DNA of 64,000 bases from Brevundimonas sp. SL130 (GCF_026625805.1 NZ_CP113064.1:372001-436000), one strand, 5' to 3'. Numbered from the stretch's first letter, positions 27,273 to 35,884 are shown. Numbers and translations are program-made. The notes: generated by a model not told the origin, from the sequence alone.

Positions 27273-28223
27273 TTGACCCCATTTCCGCGAGTTTCAGGCC
27301 TGTTTTCGATCGTGGTTCTGGCCGCAGTGCTGACGGTGTCCGCCTGTTCGCGGGGCGGCGGCGGAGATCAGGCGCCGGAACCCGGGGACCGCGCGGTGGC
27401 CAAGGTCCTGGACGAGACCGTCTGGGCCTCGGACGTGAAACGCGAGGCCGTGGCCCAAGGCCTGGTTGGCGAGGGCGAACCGCTGGACGTGACCTCGGAT
27501 CTATTCCGCCGGGTTCTGGACGAGGTGATCGATCAGAAACTGCTGGCGCGCGAGGCGGAACGCCGTCGGCTGGACAGCTCACCTCTGGCGCAACGCCGCC
27601 TGGAAGCCACACGCGAAAGAATTCTGGGCGACATGCTGGTCGAGAGCGTCGTCAACGGCGCCATTTCTGACGAGGCGGTACAGACCCTGTACAATGAGCA
27701 GCTGCGCCTGGCGAAGACGTCGGAGGAGATCCGCGTCCGGCTGATATTGTCGCGGACCAAGCCCGAGGCCGACGCCGTCATCGGCATTCTGGCCCAGGGC
27801 GCCAGTTTCGAGGCCGTGGCCATGGAGCGGTCCGTGGACGAGGCCACACGGTTTTCCGGCGGGGATCTGGGCTATTCGACCCTGGACGTCATGCCCCAGG
27901 CCTATGCCGGGGCCCTGCGCGACCGACCGGCCGGTTCGACGGTCGGCCCGTTCCAAACCGAAGGCGGCTGGGCCGTGCTGCGGGTCGAGGACCGGCGCAA
28001 GGAAAGCCCGCCGACCCTGGAACAGGCGCGGCCGCAGATCGTCCGCTATCTGACCTATGAAGGCGTGCGGCAGTTGCTGGAGCAGTTGCGCGGCAAGGCC
28101 AAGGTCGATGTCCTGCTGTCGGGCGAGAGCGCCGGACAGGATCAGGAACCGGCTTCGGCCCAACCCCTTTCACCCGCCACCCCTTCCCCGCCCTCCGTTC
28201 CAGTTCCTGCTCCGGCCGCCTGA
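27273..28223 (+). CDS. PpiC/SurA-type peptidyl-prolyl isomerase lipoprotein
   Basis: Periplasmic foldase of 316 residues. Starts at TTG (MTPFPRVSG) with a lipoprotein signal ending VLTVSAC (Cys25), so the protein is probably membrane-anchored. A SurA-like N-terminal chaperone region is followed by a parvulin domain at about 145-240 ([20 protein letters not shown] ... [14 protein letters not shown] ... [18 protein letters not shown]). The C-terminus is Pro/Ala-rich. It is divergent from secA and 1 base before argJ, an order shared with relatives. Confidence 0.88.
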   Translation: MTPFPRVSGLFSIVVLAAVLTVSACSRGGGGDQAPEPGDRAVAKVLDETVWASDVKREAVAQGLVGEGEPLDVTSDLFRRVLDEVIDQKLLAREAERRRLDSSPLAQRRLEATRERILGDMLVESVVNGAISDEAVQTLYNEQLRLAKTSEEIRVRLILSRTKPEADAVIGILAQGASFEAVAMERSVDEATRFSGGDLGYSTLDVMPQAYAGALRDRPAGSTVGPFQTEGGWAVLRVEDRRKESPPTLEQARPQIVRYLTYEGVRQLLEQLRGKAKVDVLLSGESAGQDQEPASAQPLSPATPSPPSVPVPAPAA

Positions 28224-28224
28224 C

Positions 28225-29619
28225 ATGACCAAGACCCCCTCGACCACCGGCCAGAAGATCGAACAGGCGTTCGAAAAGGCGCTCGACCCCTTCGCCACGG
28301 CCCTGAAGCGCGCCACCCGCCCGGCCGAACCCGCCGCCGCGCCTGCCCCGGCCGCCGGCAAGCCAGGCCTGGCCATATCGCCCCTGGCCGTGCCCTTCCC
28401 GACCATTCCCCCCATCGGCGGGGTCGAGATCGCCACCGCCCGCGCCGGCTTCTACAAGCATGAACGCGACGATCTGGTGGTGTTCCGATTCGCGCGCGAG
28501 ACCAGCTGCGCCGGGGTGTTCACCCGTCACAAGATCGGCTCGGCCCCGGTCGACTGGTGCAAGAAGGCGCTGGGCGGGGCCGAAGGCGGCAAGGACGTGC
28601 GGGCCCTGGTGGTCAACGCCGGCTGCGCCAACGCCTTCACCGGCAAGGCCGGCGCCGACGCCGCCCGGCGCGCCGCCTCGGAGGTCGCCAAACGGTTCGG
28701 CTGCCGCCAGCGCGACGTCATGCTGGCCTCGACCGGCGTTATCGGCGTGGTGCTGGACGAAAAGAAGATCGTGTCCAAACTGCCCGAGATCGAGGCGGGG
28801 CTGGACGCCGACATCCACCCGTCCGAACAGTGGGCGCGGGCCGGGCGCGGCATCATGACCACCGACACCTTCCCCAAGGGCTCCTACGCCGAGGCCGAGA
28901 TCGAGGGCTACAAGGTCCGGATCGCCGGGATCGCCAAGGGATCGGGCATGATCGCGCCGGACATGGCGACGATGCTGGCCTTCATCGTCACCGACGCCGA
29001 CATCCATCCGAACGTGCTTCAAGCGCTTCTGGGGCTGCACGTCCGTACCACCTTCAACAGCGTGACGGTGGACGGCGACACCTCGACCAATGACACGGCC
29101 CTGTTGTTCGCCACCGGCGCCTCGGGCGCGCCGCGGATCGGCCGGGTCGGCGACCGGCGCTTGAAGAGTTTCTCGGCCGCCCTGGACAAGGTGATGCTGG
29201 ATCTGGCGCACCAGCTGGTGCGCGACGGCGAAGGCGCGACCAAGTTCGTCAAGGTGACGGTGGACGGCGCCGCCAGCCCCGCCTCGGCCCGCAAGCTGGC
29301 CAAGTCCATCGCCGACAGCCCCCTGGTCAAGACCGCCATCGCCGGCCAGGACGCCAACTGGGGCCGGGTCGTCATGGCCGTGGGCAAGACCGAGGAGCCG
29401 GTGGACCGCGACCGTCTGGCGATCAAATTCGGTCCGCACCAGGCCGCCATCGACGGCGCCCCGTCCCCGACCTACGACGAGGCCAAGATGACCGCCTATA
29501 TGAAGAACCCCGAGATCGACATCACCGTCGATGTCGGCGCGGGCCGCGCCTCGGCCACGGTTTGGACCTGCGACCTGACCAAGGGCTATATCGAGATCAA
29601 CGGCGATTATCGCAGCTGA
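28225..29619 (+). CDS. argJ: Bifunctional ornithine acetyltransferase / N-acetylglutamate synthase
   Basis: Catalyses the first and fifth steps of cyclic arginine synthesis: acetylates glutamate and recycles the acetyl group from N-acetylornithine. 464 residues from ATG 28225. The autocleavage site is before Thr249 in APDMATMLAF, giving alpha and beta chains; VVNAGCANAFTG and NSVTVDGDTSTND are family motifs. The first ~48 residues are a Pro/Ala-rich extension not in shorter ArgJ proteins, preceding GLAISPLAVPFP; an inner start is possible. Confidence 0.95.
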   Translation: MTKTPSTTGQKIEQAFEKALDPFATALKRATRPAEPAAAPAPAAGKPGLAISPLAVPFPTIPPIGGVEIATARAGFYKHERDDLVVFRFARETSCAGVFTRHKIGSAPVDWCKKALGGAEGGKDVRALVVNAGCANAFTGKAGADAARRAASEVAKRFGCRQRDVMLASTGVIGVVLDEKKIVSKLPEIEAGLDADIHPSEQWARAGRGIMTTDTFPKGSYAEAEIEGYKVRIAGIAKGSGMIAPDMATMLAFIVTDADIHPNVLQALLGLHVRTTFNSVTVDGDTSTNDTALLFATGASGAPRIGRVGDRRLKSFSAALDKVMLDLAHQLVRDGEGATKFVKVTVDGAASPASARKLAKSIADSPLVKTAIAGQDANWGRVVMAVGKTEEPVDRDRLAIKFGPHQAAIDGAPSPTYDEAKMTAYMKNPEIDITVDVGAGRASATVWTCDLTKGYIEINGDYRS

Positions 29620-29639
29620 TTTCGTGGTAAGGTGAGGGC

Positions 29640-29867
29640 ATGAGCGCGAAGCCGAAGCTATTCGATCCCTATGCTCGCATGGACGGGCCGATGGTCAGCC
29701 AGCAACTGATCGACGACCTGCGCGGCCCCTCGCCTTCGGCGGAGGCCATGGCCTGGGTCGCACGATCCCTTGAGGACGCCGAGGCGGCGCCCGCGCGAGC
29801 CGCCACAGAAGTGTTGGCCGATCTTGATCGATTGATTGACGGAGTCGAAGCCGAACGTGGGCGTTGA
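29640..29867 (+). CDS. Putative antitoxin of a type II pair
   Basis: 75 residues, MSAKPKLFDPYARMDGP at the start and a Glu/Asp/Ala-rich helical C-terminus (EVLADLDRLIDGVEAERGR). AAGGTGAGG precedes the ATG. Size, acidity, position immediately upstream of and overlapping a ParE/RelE-like frame suit an antitoxin, but no ribbon-helix-helix or other DNA-binding motif is obvious. It starts 20 bases after argJ. Confidence 0.6.
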   Translation: MSAKPKLFDPYARMDGPMVSQQLIDDLRGPSPSAEAMAWVARSLEDAEAAPARAATEVLADLDRLIDGVEAERGR

Positions 29868-30153
29868 CGTCCGACTTTCGGCAAGGGCGCAGGCTCAACT
29901 CGCCGATTTGATGGCTTCGATCGCCCAGGAAAGCCCTACGGGGGCTCGCAGGCTGCGCGGCGCCTTAGGTCAGCTGCTTGATCGTATCGGCGAATATCCA
30001 GAAAGTTGTCCTGCCGTCGGCGGCGATCCAACACTGCGCATGGGGCTGGCGGCGCGCCGCCTTCATCTTCTCTACCAGATCCGCGACGACGGCCTCTTGG
30101 TGCTGGACGTCGTCTATGCGGGTTACGACCTACGAAAGCTGTTCGACGAATGA
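29857..30153 (+). CDS. ParE/RelE-like toxin
   Basis: About 98 residues from GTG 29857 (a TTG at 29836 is the alternative). The pattern VRLSARAQAQLADLMASI ... RRLRGALGQLLDRIGEYP ... RMGLAARRLHLLYQIRDDG-LLVLDVVYAGYDL is that of ParE/RelE toxins: an N-terminal helical hairpin and a C-terminal beta sheet ending in a short helix (RKLFDE). It overlaps the antitoxin stop by 11 bases and its own stop overlaps the mutT ATG (ATGA), so three genes are coupled. Target (gyrase or ribosome) cannot be told. Confidence 0.7.
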   Translation: MGVDVRLSARAQAQLADLMASIAQESPTGARRLRGALGQLLDRIGEYPESCPAVGGDPTLRMGLAARRLHLLYQIRDDGLLVLDVVYAGYDLRKLFDE

Positions 30154-30560
30154 CTGAAGCCATCCCCACCGTCCTCGTCGTCGCCGTCGCCCTGATCGAT
30201 GTGGACGGGCGGGTGCTGATCGCCAAACGGCCTGAGGGCAAGAAGTTGGCCGGCCTGTGGGAGTTTCCGGGCGGCAAGGTCGAGCCGGGCGAGCGGCCGG
30301 AAGCGGCCCTGATCCGCGAACTGCGCGAGGAACTGGGCATAGAGGTCAGCGAGAGTTGCCTGGCGCCCTTCGTCTTCGCCAGCCACGCTTACGATTCCTT
30401 TCACCTGTTGATGCCATTGTATCTGTGCCGACGCTGGGACGGCGTGGTCACCGCGCGTGAGCACGACGGCCTGGCCTGGGTGAAGCCGGAACGGCTGTCG
30501 GACTATCCGATGCCGCCGGCCGACGAACCCCTGGTCGCCTGGTTGCGCGACCTGCTCTGA
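30150..30560 (+). CDS. mutT: (Deoxy)nucleoside triphosphate pyrophosphohydrolase, MutT-type Nudix
   Basis: Removes oxidised 8-oxo-dGTP from the nucleotide pool. 136 residues. The Nudix box is complete: GGKVEPGERPEAALIRELRE followed by ELGIEV. The N-terminus VVAVALIDVDGRVLIAKRPE and the C-terminal WVKPERLSDYPMPPADEPL match MutT. ATG at 30150 overlaps the toxin stop. In relatives it follows argJ directly, so the toxin-antitoxin pair appears inserted between them. Confidence 0.93.
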   Translation: MTEAIPTVLVVAVALIDVDGRVLIAKRPEGKKLAGLWEFPGGKVEPGERPEAALIRELREELGIEVSESCLAPFVFASHAYDSFHLLMPLYLCRRWDGVVTAREHDGLAWVKPERLSDYPMPPADEPLVAWLRDLL

Positions 30561-30585
30561 TCACCGCCGACCAGGGAGGCCGGCC

Positions 30586-30762
30586 ATGAATTTCATCGCT
30601 CGTTTCCTGGCCGACGACGACGGCGCCACCGCCATCGAATACGGCCTGATCTGCGCCCTGATCGTTCTGGTCATCATCAGCGGCCTGGCCGCCATCGGCG
30701 GATCGAACGAGGGCAGCTACAGCCGGACGATGCAGAAGATTTCCGACGCCTTGAAGGCCTGA
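30586..30762 (+). CDS. Flp family type IVb pilin (orphan)
   Basis: 58 residues: MNFIARFLADDDGATAIEYG then LICALIVLVIISGLAAIGG and a short polar tail. The prepilin signature (Gly before ATAIEYGL, with Glu at +5 of the mature chain) and the hydrophobic assembly helix are typical of Flp/PilA major pilins. GGGAGG lies 7 bases upstream. No cpa/tad assembly gene is nearby, so it would depend on a tad locus elsewhere. The stop is embedded in a small AGGCC/GGCCT hairpin. Confidence 0.9.
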   Translation: MNFIARFLADDDGATAIEYGLICALIVLVIISGLAAIGGSNEGSYSRTMQKISDALKA

Positions 30763-30768
30763 TCGGCC

Positions 30769-31662
30769 TCAGTCGATCTCGTCGCCCGTCATCTCCTTCA
30801 CGCCCAGGGCGTCCGCCAACCGGACCTTGGCCGAGCCCCGCGCCATGGGCTTCTGCTGGCTTTCGTGCGGCTTCCAGCCGGCCAGATGGATGATCTCGAA
30901 GGTGGCGGGGATGCGGCCGTCGGCGTCGGCGTGACGTTCAGCGTAAAGGCGCGCGGCGCGGGCGATCACGGCCCGGCTCAAAGGTCGGATGGGGCCGTGC
31001 AGCACATTGGTCTCGCCCATCGCGCGCAGGTCGCGGACCAGGGCGAACAGGTCGGGATAGCGGACGGTGAACCGGTCCACGTCGGACACCGGCAGGGCGA
31101 AGCCGGCGCGCTGCAACAGGGCCGCCCCGTCATAGCCGTCGGCAAAGGGCGAGACCCGCGCCTGGGCGCCGCCGCGCTCGGCCAGTTCCGCCTCGGTCAG
31201 GACGGAGCGCAACTCTTTCAGTGTGCCCGCCCCGAACAGGGTGCCGATGAACAGGCCGTCCGGCTTCAGCGCACGCCGGATCTGGGCCAGGGCGCCGGGC
31301 AGGTCGTTGGCCCAGTGCAGGCTGAGCAGGGAGACGATCAGATCGGTCGATCCGTCCGCCAGCGGCAGGGCGGCGGCGCCCGGCGCGGCGCGCTCGGCGC
31401 GGCCGGTCGGTGCAGAGAGCGCACCCACCCGCCCGACCGCGTCGCTGGCCGCCAAGGCCTGGGCGAAGGGGCCGGAGTGGGCCGAAAGGTCGACCGCGAC
31501 CGGAAACTCGCGCAGGATGGCCTCCAGGCTGCCCGCCGCATTCTCGGCCGCCCGGACGTGCAGAAAGTCGGCCTGGCCCAGTCGATCAGCGGCGCGGGCC
31601 AGGCGGGCTTCTCGCCGGCGGGCGTCAAAAATGCGGGGCGGGACTTCGGGGGAGGCGGTCAT
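30769..31662 (-). CDS. SAM-dependent methyltransferase (BioC/NDUFAF5-like)
   Basis: 297 residues. PPRIFDARRREARLARAA at the N-terminus, a degenerate motif I (VAVDLSAHSGPFAQAL) and SLLSLHWANDLPGALAQIRR, ALKPDGLFIGTLFGAGTLKE match the NDUFAF5/BioC-like group. In mitochondria NDUFAF5 hydroxylates a complex I subunit; the bacterial role is not established. Motif I lacks the usual Gly-x-Gly-x-Gly, so AdoMet binding may be unusual. Its ATG shares bases with the comF ATG on the other strand. Confidence 0.85.
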   Translation of the reverse strand: MTASPEVPPRIFDARRREARLARAADRLGQADFLHVRAAENAAGSLEAILREFPVAVDLSAHSGPFAQALAASDAVGRVGALSAPTGRAERAAPGAAALPLADGSTDLIVSLLSLHWANDLPGALAQIRRALKPDGLFIGTLFGAGTLKELRSVLTEAELAERGGAQARVSPFADGYDGAALLQRAGFALPVSDVDRFTVRYPDLFALVRDLRAMGETNVLHGPIRPLSRAVIARAARLYAERHADADGRIPATFEIIHLAGWKPHESQQKPMARGSAKVRLADALGVKEMTGDEID

Positions 31663-32455
31663 GGATGTGCAGGATGGGGGTTGGCGGCGCGCCTGGGAAG
31701 GGGCGGGGCGTCAGATGCGCCATATGGGGCGTGGTCTGGCCGATCTGATCCTGCCGCCCCTGGCCCATGACAGCCGCGAGGCGACGGCCGCCGCGGGCCT
31801 GACCCCCGACGCCTGGAGCCGGATCAAATTCCTCGAGGCGCCGGTCTGCGACGGCTGCGGCGCGGCCTTCGAATTCGACGGCGGGGCCTTCGCCGAGACC
31901 CGCTGCGCCGCCTGTATCGCCCAGCCCTATCTGTTCCAGCGCGCGCGGGCCGCCTGCCTGTATGACGACCATTCGCGCGGCCTGATCCTGCGGTTCAAAC
32001 ACGGCGACCAGCAGCAGTTCGCCCCCCTGTTCGCGCGCTGGATCGGCCGGGCCGCGGCCGATCTGGTCCAGGAGGCCGACGCCGTGGTTCCCGTGCCCCT
32101 GCACCCGTTCCGCCTGCTGTCACGACGGTTCAACCAGGCCGCCGAGATCGCCCGCCCCCTGGCCCGCCAGGCCCGGCTGGACTATCTGCCCGACGCCCTG
32201 GTCCGCACCAGCCACACCGACAGCCAGGGCGGCAAGAGCCGGCGTGGGCGGCGGCTGAACGTGAAAAAAGCCTTCGCCATCACCGAGGCCGGGCGTCGGC
32301 GGATCAAGGGACGGCGCATCCTTCTGATCGACGACGTGTTGACCACAGGCGCGACCGGCGAGGCCTGCGCCCGCGCCCTGATCGCGGCCGGCGCGCGGGG
32401 CGTCGATCTGGCCGTCATCGCACGGGTGCGAAACGCCCGTGAACTGACTATGTAG
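31661..32455 (+). CDS. comF: ComF family phosphoribosyltransferase-like protein
   Basis: 264 residues. An N-terminal double zinc ribbon (CDGC and CAAC, residues ~66-90) is followed by a type I PRTase domain with ILLIDDVLTTGATGEACARA as the PRPP loop and SQGGKSRRGRRLNV before it. ComF proteins help DNA uptake or recycle nucleotides. The ATG (31661) lies within CATG, shared with the divergent methyltransferase start; an inner start at 31712 (MRHMGRGLADLI) would free space for promoters. Confidence 0.92.
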   Translation: MDVQDGGWRRAWEGAGRQMRHMGRGLADLILPPLAHDSREATAAAGLTPDAWSRIKFLEAPVCDGCGAAFEFDGGAFAETRCAACIAQPYLFQRARAACLYDDHSRGLILRFKHGDQQQFAPLFARWIGRAAADLVQEADAVVPVPLHPFRLLSRRFNQAAEIARPLARQARLDYLPDALVRTSHTDSQGGKSRRGRRLNVKKAFAITEAGRRRIKGRRILLIDDVLTTGATGEACARALIAAGARGVDLAVIARVRNARELTM

Positions 32456-32518
32456 GCCCTATCGCTCCCCGCGCGGCGGCTCGCTGCTTGAGGGAGACCT
32501 TCTATCTGGAGTTCTGAT

Positions 32519-32776
32519 TTGGCCGAAGTCGTCATCTACACCAAGCCCGGCTGCCCCTACTGCTACAGCGCCATGGCCCTGCTGAAGAAGAAGGGCGCCG
32601 ACTATACCGAGATCGTCGCCTCCAACGACCCAGCCAAGAAGGCTGAGATGGTCGAAAAGTCCGGCGGCCGCATGACCTTCCCGCAGATCTTCATCGACGG
32701 CGCCCACGTCGGCGGCTCGGACGACATCCACGCGCTTGACCGGGACGGCAAGCTCGACCCGCTGCTGGCGGCCTGA
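32519..32776 (+). CDS. grxC: Glutaredoxin 3
   Basis: Reduces disulfides using glutathione. 85 residues, the standard Grx3 length. Active site CPYC in TKPGCPYCYSAMALLKKKG; the cis-Pro segment GRMTFPQIFIDGAHVGGSDD binds glutathione. The start is TTG (32519) with GGAG 8-9 bases upstream (TGGAGTTCTGA). Followed after 4 bases by the amidase gene, with DUF1178 behind it: a grxC-nit-DUF1178 operon typical of alphaproteobacteria. Confidence 0.95.
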   Translation: MAEVVIYTKPGCPYCYSAMALLKKKGADYTEIVASNDPAKKAEMVEKSGGRMTFPQIFIDGAHVGGSDDIHALDRDGKLDPLLAA

Positions 32777-32780
32777 CCTG

Positions 32781-33620
32781 ATGAGCGGCGGGCTCGACGT
32801 CGCCCTGATCCAGACCCGCACGCCGGCGACGGCGCAGGCGGCGCTGGCGCATGTCGAGCCCCTGATCCGAGAGGCGGCGGCCGGAGGGGCGAAATTCATT
32901 CTGACGCCCGAAGGGACCAATGTCCTAGAACAGCGCCGCGACCGACGTGACGCCGTGATCACCGAAGAGACGGCCGATGTCGCCGTCCTGGGCCTGCGAC
33001 GGCTGGCGGCGGAACTGGGGGTCTGGCTGCTGATCGGCTCGGCCATCGTCAAGTCGGGCCATGCCGGCGATGCGCGGGCGGCCAACCGGTCGCTGCTGGT
33101 CGATGCGTCCGGCGGGATCGTGGCCCGCTACGACAAGCTGCACGTCTTCGACGTCGATCTGCCGAACGGCGACAAATACCGCGAAAGCGCGACGGTGCGG
33201 CCCGGCGACGGGGCGGCGGTGGCCGACACCCCCTGGGGCCGGCTGGGCCTGACCATCTGCTACGACATCCGTTTCCCCCACCTGCACCGCCAGCTGGCCA
33301 AGGCCGGGGCGTCGATGATCGCCGTGCCCGCCGCCTTTACGGCCCCGACGGGCGAGGCCCATTGGGAGACCCTGTTGCGCGCCCGCGCCATCGAGACCGG
33401 CGCCTTCGTCCTGGCCCCGGCCCAGGGCGGGCTGCACGAGGACGGTCGCCGCACCTGGGGCCGTTCGACCGTGGTCGGGCCCTGGGGCGAGATCCTGGCC
33501 AAGGCGGATCACGACGACCCTTGCATCCTAACGGCAAAGCTGGACATGGAGACGGTGGCCAAGGCCCGCGCCGCGGTGCCCGCCCTGACCCATGACCGCG
33601 ACTTCCAGCCCGCACAATGA
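32781..33620 (+). CDS. Carbon-nitrogen hydrolase (Nit1/omega-amidase type)
   Basis: 279 residues of the nitrilase superfamily. The Glu-Lys-Cys triad is visible in ILTPEGTNV, RYDKLHVFDVDL and LTICYDIRFPHLH. Phe-Asp-Val-Asp after the Lys is typical of the Nit branch that hydrolyses deaminated glutathione, which suits its place next to grxC. Substrate is inferred from family and context. It overlaps the DUF1178 start by 4 bases. Confidence 0.92.
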   Translation: MSGGLDVALIQTRTPATAQAALAHVEPLIREAAAGGAKFILTPEGTNVLEQRRDRRDAVITEETADVAVLGLRRLAAELGVWLLIGSAIVKSGHAGDARAANRSLLVDASGGIVARYDKLHVFDVDLPNGDKYRESATVRPGDGAAVADTPWGRLGLTICYDIRFPHLHRQLAKAGASMIAVPAAFTAPTGEAHWETLLRARAIETGAFVLAPAQGGLHEDGRRTWGRSTVVGPWGEILAKADHDDPCILTAKLDMETVAKARAAVPALTHDRDFQPAQ

Positions 33621-34051
33621 TCCGCTACGCTCTGAAATGCGACCAGACCCACGGCTTTGAAGCCTGGTTCGGCTCGTCGTCCGACTATGACGACCAGGCG
33701 GCGCGCGGCCTTGTGGAATGTCCCTTCTGCGGCTCCCGCTCGGTCGAAAAGGCCGTGATGGCTCCGGCCGTCAGCGGGGCGCGCAAGTCGGAGCCGGGGT
33801 CCGACATCGCTGAGAAGATGCAGACCGTCATGATGGCGGCGGCACAGCAGGTCCGCGCCCATGTCGAGGCCAATTTCGACTATGTCGGCGACAGTTTCGC
33901 CCGCGAGGCCCGCGACATCCACGAAGGCAAGTCCGAGAAGCGCGAGATCTATGGCGAGGCCACGCCCGCCGAGGTGAAGAAGCTGAAGGAGGACGGCGTG
34001 CCCGTCGCCGCCCTGCCCGCCCCGCCGCCGGACCCGTCCAAGGTCAACTGA
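33617..34051 (+). CDS. DUF1178 family protein
   Basis: 144 residues. MIRYALKCDQTHGFEAWFGS and the ECPFCGSRSVEK zinc-finger-like CxxC are the hallmarks of DUF1178; a helical middle (MMAAAQQVRAHVEANFDYVG) and the C-terminal GEATPAEVKKLKEDGVPVA complete it. Function unknown. The ATG overlaps the amidase stop (ATGA). It ends one base before the next GTG start. Confidence 0.92.
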   Translation: MIRYALKCDQTHGFEAWFGSSSDYDDQAARGLVECPFCGSRSVEKAVMAPAVSGARKSEPGSDIAEKMQTVMMAAAQQVRAHVEANFDYVGDSFAREARDIHEGKSEKREIYGEATPAEVKKLKEDGVPVAALPAPPPDPSKVN

Positions 34052-34052
34052 G

Positions 34053-34877
34053 GTGGCCTCGGGGGAGGAGCGGTATCAGGAGTTCGCGCCGCCGCCGGCG
34101 CTGCGGCCCTTCGTCCGCGTCATCTGGACCTACGCCGCCCCCGATCCGACGCCGACGATCCAGCGCATCGCCCCCGACGGCTGCCCCGAACTGGTGTTCG
34201 ACATCGGCGCCCCCTATGCCGAGCAAGGCGAGGACGGCGCATTCCGCCTACAGCCGTCGGCCCTGTTCGCCGGCCAGATGACCCGGCCCCTGGCCATGAA
34301 GCCGACCGGGCCGACCGAACTGGTCTCCGTCCGCTTCGAACCCGACGGGGCGCGGGATTTTCTGGGTCGGCCGTTGAACGAGGCGACCGACCGACGACTG
34401 AACATGGTCGAACGTCTAGCCGGGTTCGATCCGCCGCCGGGCGATCCGGCGGGTCAGGCGGAGGCCTTCGCCGCCTGGCTGACCCACCAGAAGCAGCACG
34501 CGGACTGGATGATCGACCCGATGGTTCGCGCCGAGATCGATGAGGCCGCCGCCGAGCGCCCTGCGCCGCCTCGGTCGCCTGGCGAGCAACGCGCGCTTCA
34601 GCGGCGCTTCGCCGACCGGGTCGGGATCTCGCCCCGCCTGCTGCGTTCGATTTTCCGCTTTCGCCGGGTGTTCGACCACGCGGCCCAGCCGGACGGCGAG
34701 ACCGAGGGCTGGCTAGAGGCGGGGCTGGAGGCCGGCTATTTCGACCAGCCGCAGATGGCGCGCGACTTCCGCCGCTTCCTGGGCTGCACGGCCACCGACT
34801 GGGCGCGGGAGCAGCAGGCCCTGGCCCGGGCCATCGCGTCGCAAACCTACAAGCCATCGGGACCGCATCCCGCCTAG
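34053..34877 (+). CDS. AraC-type helix-turn-helix regulator with DUF6597-like N-domain
   Basis: 274 residues from GTG 34053. The N-terminal sensing domain reads FAPPPALRPFVRVIWTYAA ... IAPDGCPELVFDIGAP ... LFAGQMTRPLAMKPTGPTEL, the DUF6597 pattern. The C-terminal AraC HTH covers about 185-265 (QRRFADRVGISPRLLRSIFR and AGYFDQPQMARDFRRFLGCT). It follows DUF1178 with no gap and may be read through from it. Effector and targets unknown. Confidence 0.88.
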   Translation: MASGEERYQEFAPPPALRPFVRVIWTYAAPDPTPTIQRIAPDGCPELVFDIGAPYAEQGEDGAFRLQPSALFAGQMTRPLAMKPTGPTELVSVRFEPDGARDFLGRPLNEATDRRLNMVERLAGFDPPPGDPAGQAEAFAAWLTHQKQHADWMIDPMVRAEIDEAAAERPAPPRSPGEQRALQRRFADRVGISPRLLRSIFRFRRVFDHAAQPDGETEGWLEAGLEAGYFDQPQMARDFRRFLGCTATDWAREQQALARAIASQTYKPSGPHPA

Positions 34878-34910
34878 CCTGTCGCTATCGACCGGAGAGG
34901 GAAACCGACC

Positions 34911-35387
34911 ATGCTGACCCCGCTGCTTCTCGCCGCCGCCCTTCAGGCGGCCCCCGCCACCGACCTGCGCCCCGACCTGGGCTGGATGGCCGGCTACTGG
35001 CTGTCCTGCGAACCGGGCCGCGAAGTGTCCGAGACCTGGACCGACCCGCGCCTGAACCTGATGCTGGGCGCCGCCCTGACCGTTCGCAGCGGCCGGGCGG
35101 GGTGGGAGCTGTCGCGCATCGCCCCGGTCGATCCGACCCCGGCCGCCCCGCTGGCCTATTTCGCCCAGCCGGAAGGCCAACCGCCGGCCGTGTTTCCAGT
35201 CGTCGCCTCGGGCCCGAGCCGCGTGGTTTTCGAACAGGCGTCCGACGACGACTTTCCCAAACGCGTCGTCTATGAACGGGACGGCGATGTCCTGAACGCC
35301 CGGATCGAAGGCGTGCTGGACGGTCAGGAAAGGATCATCCGATGGCGCTTCCAGAAGGCGGAGCTGAACGCGCGCTGCCCCAGCTAG
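34911..35387 (+). CDS. DUF6265 family exported protein
   Basis: 158 residues starting MLTPLLLAAALQAAPATDLR, a short signal-like segment, then LGWMAGYWLSCEPGREVSET, the DUF6265 hallmark, and WELSRIAPVD ... WRFQKAELNARC. Probably a lipocalin-like beta fold. The end overlaps the following GNAT gene by 46 bases. Function unknown. Confidence 0.8.
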   Translation: MLTPLLLAAALQAAPATDLRPDLGWMAGYWLSCEPGREVSETWTDPRLNLMLGAALTVRSGRAGWELSRIAPVDPTPAAPLAYFAQPEGQPPAVFPVVASGPSRVVFEQASDDDFPKRVVYERDGDVLNARIEGVLDGQERIIRWRFQKAELNARCPS

Positions 35388-35884
35388 ACTGGCGGCCCAT
35401 GCGGCCGGCCGACATCGAGGCCGTGGTCGAGGTGGCCCGCCTGTCGTTTCCCGATCATTTCGAGGACCGGGCCTGTTTCCAGAACCGGCTGGCCCTGTAT
35501 CCGCGCGGCTGTTTCGTGCTGGCGGACGGCGACGCCCCGGCCAAGGGCTATCTGATCGCCTATCCGTGGCGCGCCGACAGCGCGCCGCCGTTGAACACGG
35601 TGATCGAGGGCCTGCCGGCCGAGCCCGCCCTGATCTATCTTCACGACCTGGCCCTGCACCCCCAGACGCGGGGCGGCGGAGCCACGCGCGCCGTCGTCGA
35701 GCGACTGGCCGATCAGGCGGCCGAGGACGGCTGGCCCGCCGTCGCCCTGGTCGCGGTCAACGACGCGGTGGATTTCTGGTCCCGCCACGGCTTTGCGGAA
35801 CGCGAAACCCCCGGCATAGCGGCGAAGCTGGCCAGCTACGGCGCCGACGCCCGCTATATGATGCGTGACCTCCAGGACGCTTAA
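35342..35884 (+). CDS. GNAT family N-acetyltransferase
   Basis: 180 residues. RPMRPADIEAVVEVARLSFP opens the fold; the acetyl-CoA loop is LALHPQTRGGGATRAVVERL; VNDAVDFWSRHGFAE is motif B. AAAGGA lies 7-8 bases before the ATG at 35342, which supports this start despite a 46-base overlap with the preceding gene; the next ATG (35399) would cut into the domain. Substrate unknown. Confidence 0.88.
   Translation: MALPEGGAERALPQLDWRPMRPADIEAVVEVARLSFPDHFEDRACFQNRLALYPRGCFVLADGDAPAKGYLIAYPWRADSAPPLNTVIEGLPAEPALIYLHDLALHPQTRGGGATRAVVERLADQAAEDGWPAVALVAVNDAVDFWSRHGFAERETPGIAAKLASYGADARYMMRDLQDA

Noticed and set aside
24163..27276. Very long open frame antisense to secA (also 49165-51228 antisense to dnaK, 15073-17520 antisense to the M13 gene, 4499-5974 antisense to fabB)
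   Set aside because: High-GC codon bias opens the mirror frame of strongly biased genes. The translations have no domain logic and the sense strand encodes well-known proteins.
24178..27612. SecA with a 195-residue N-terminal extension
   Set aside because: The extension has no similarity to SecA, overlaps the divergent PpiC-like gene, and [11 protein letters not shown] at 27027 is the normal start.
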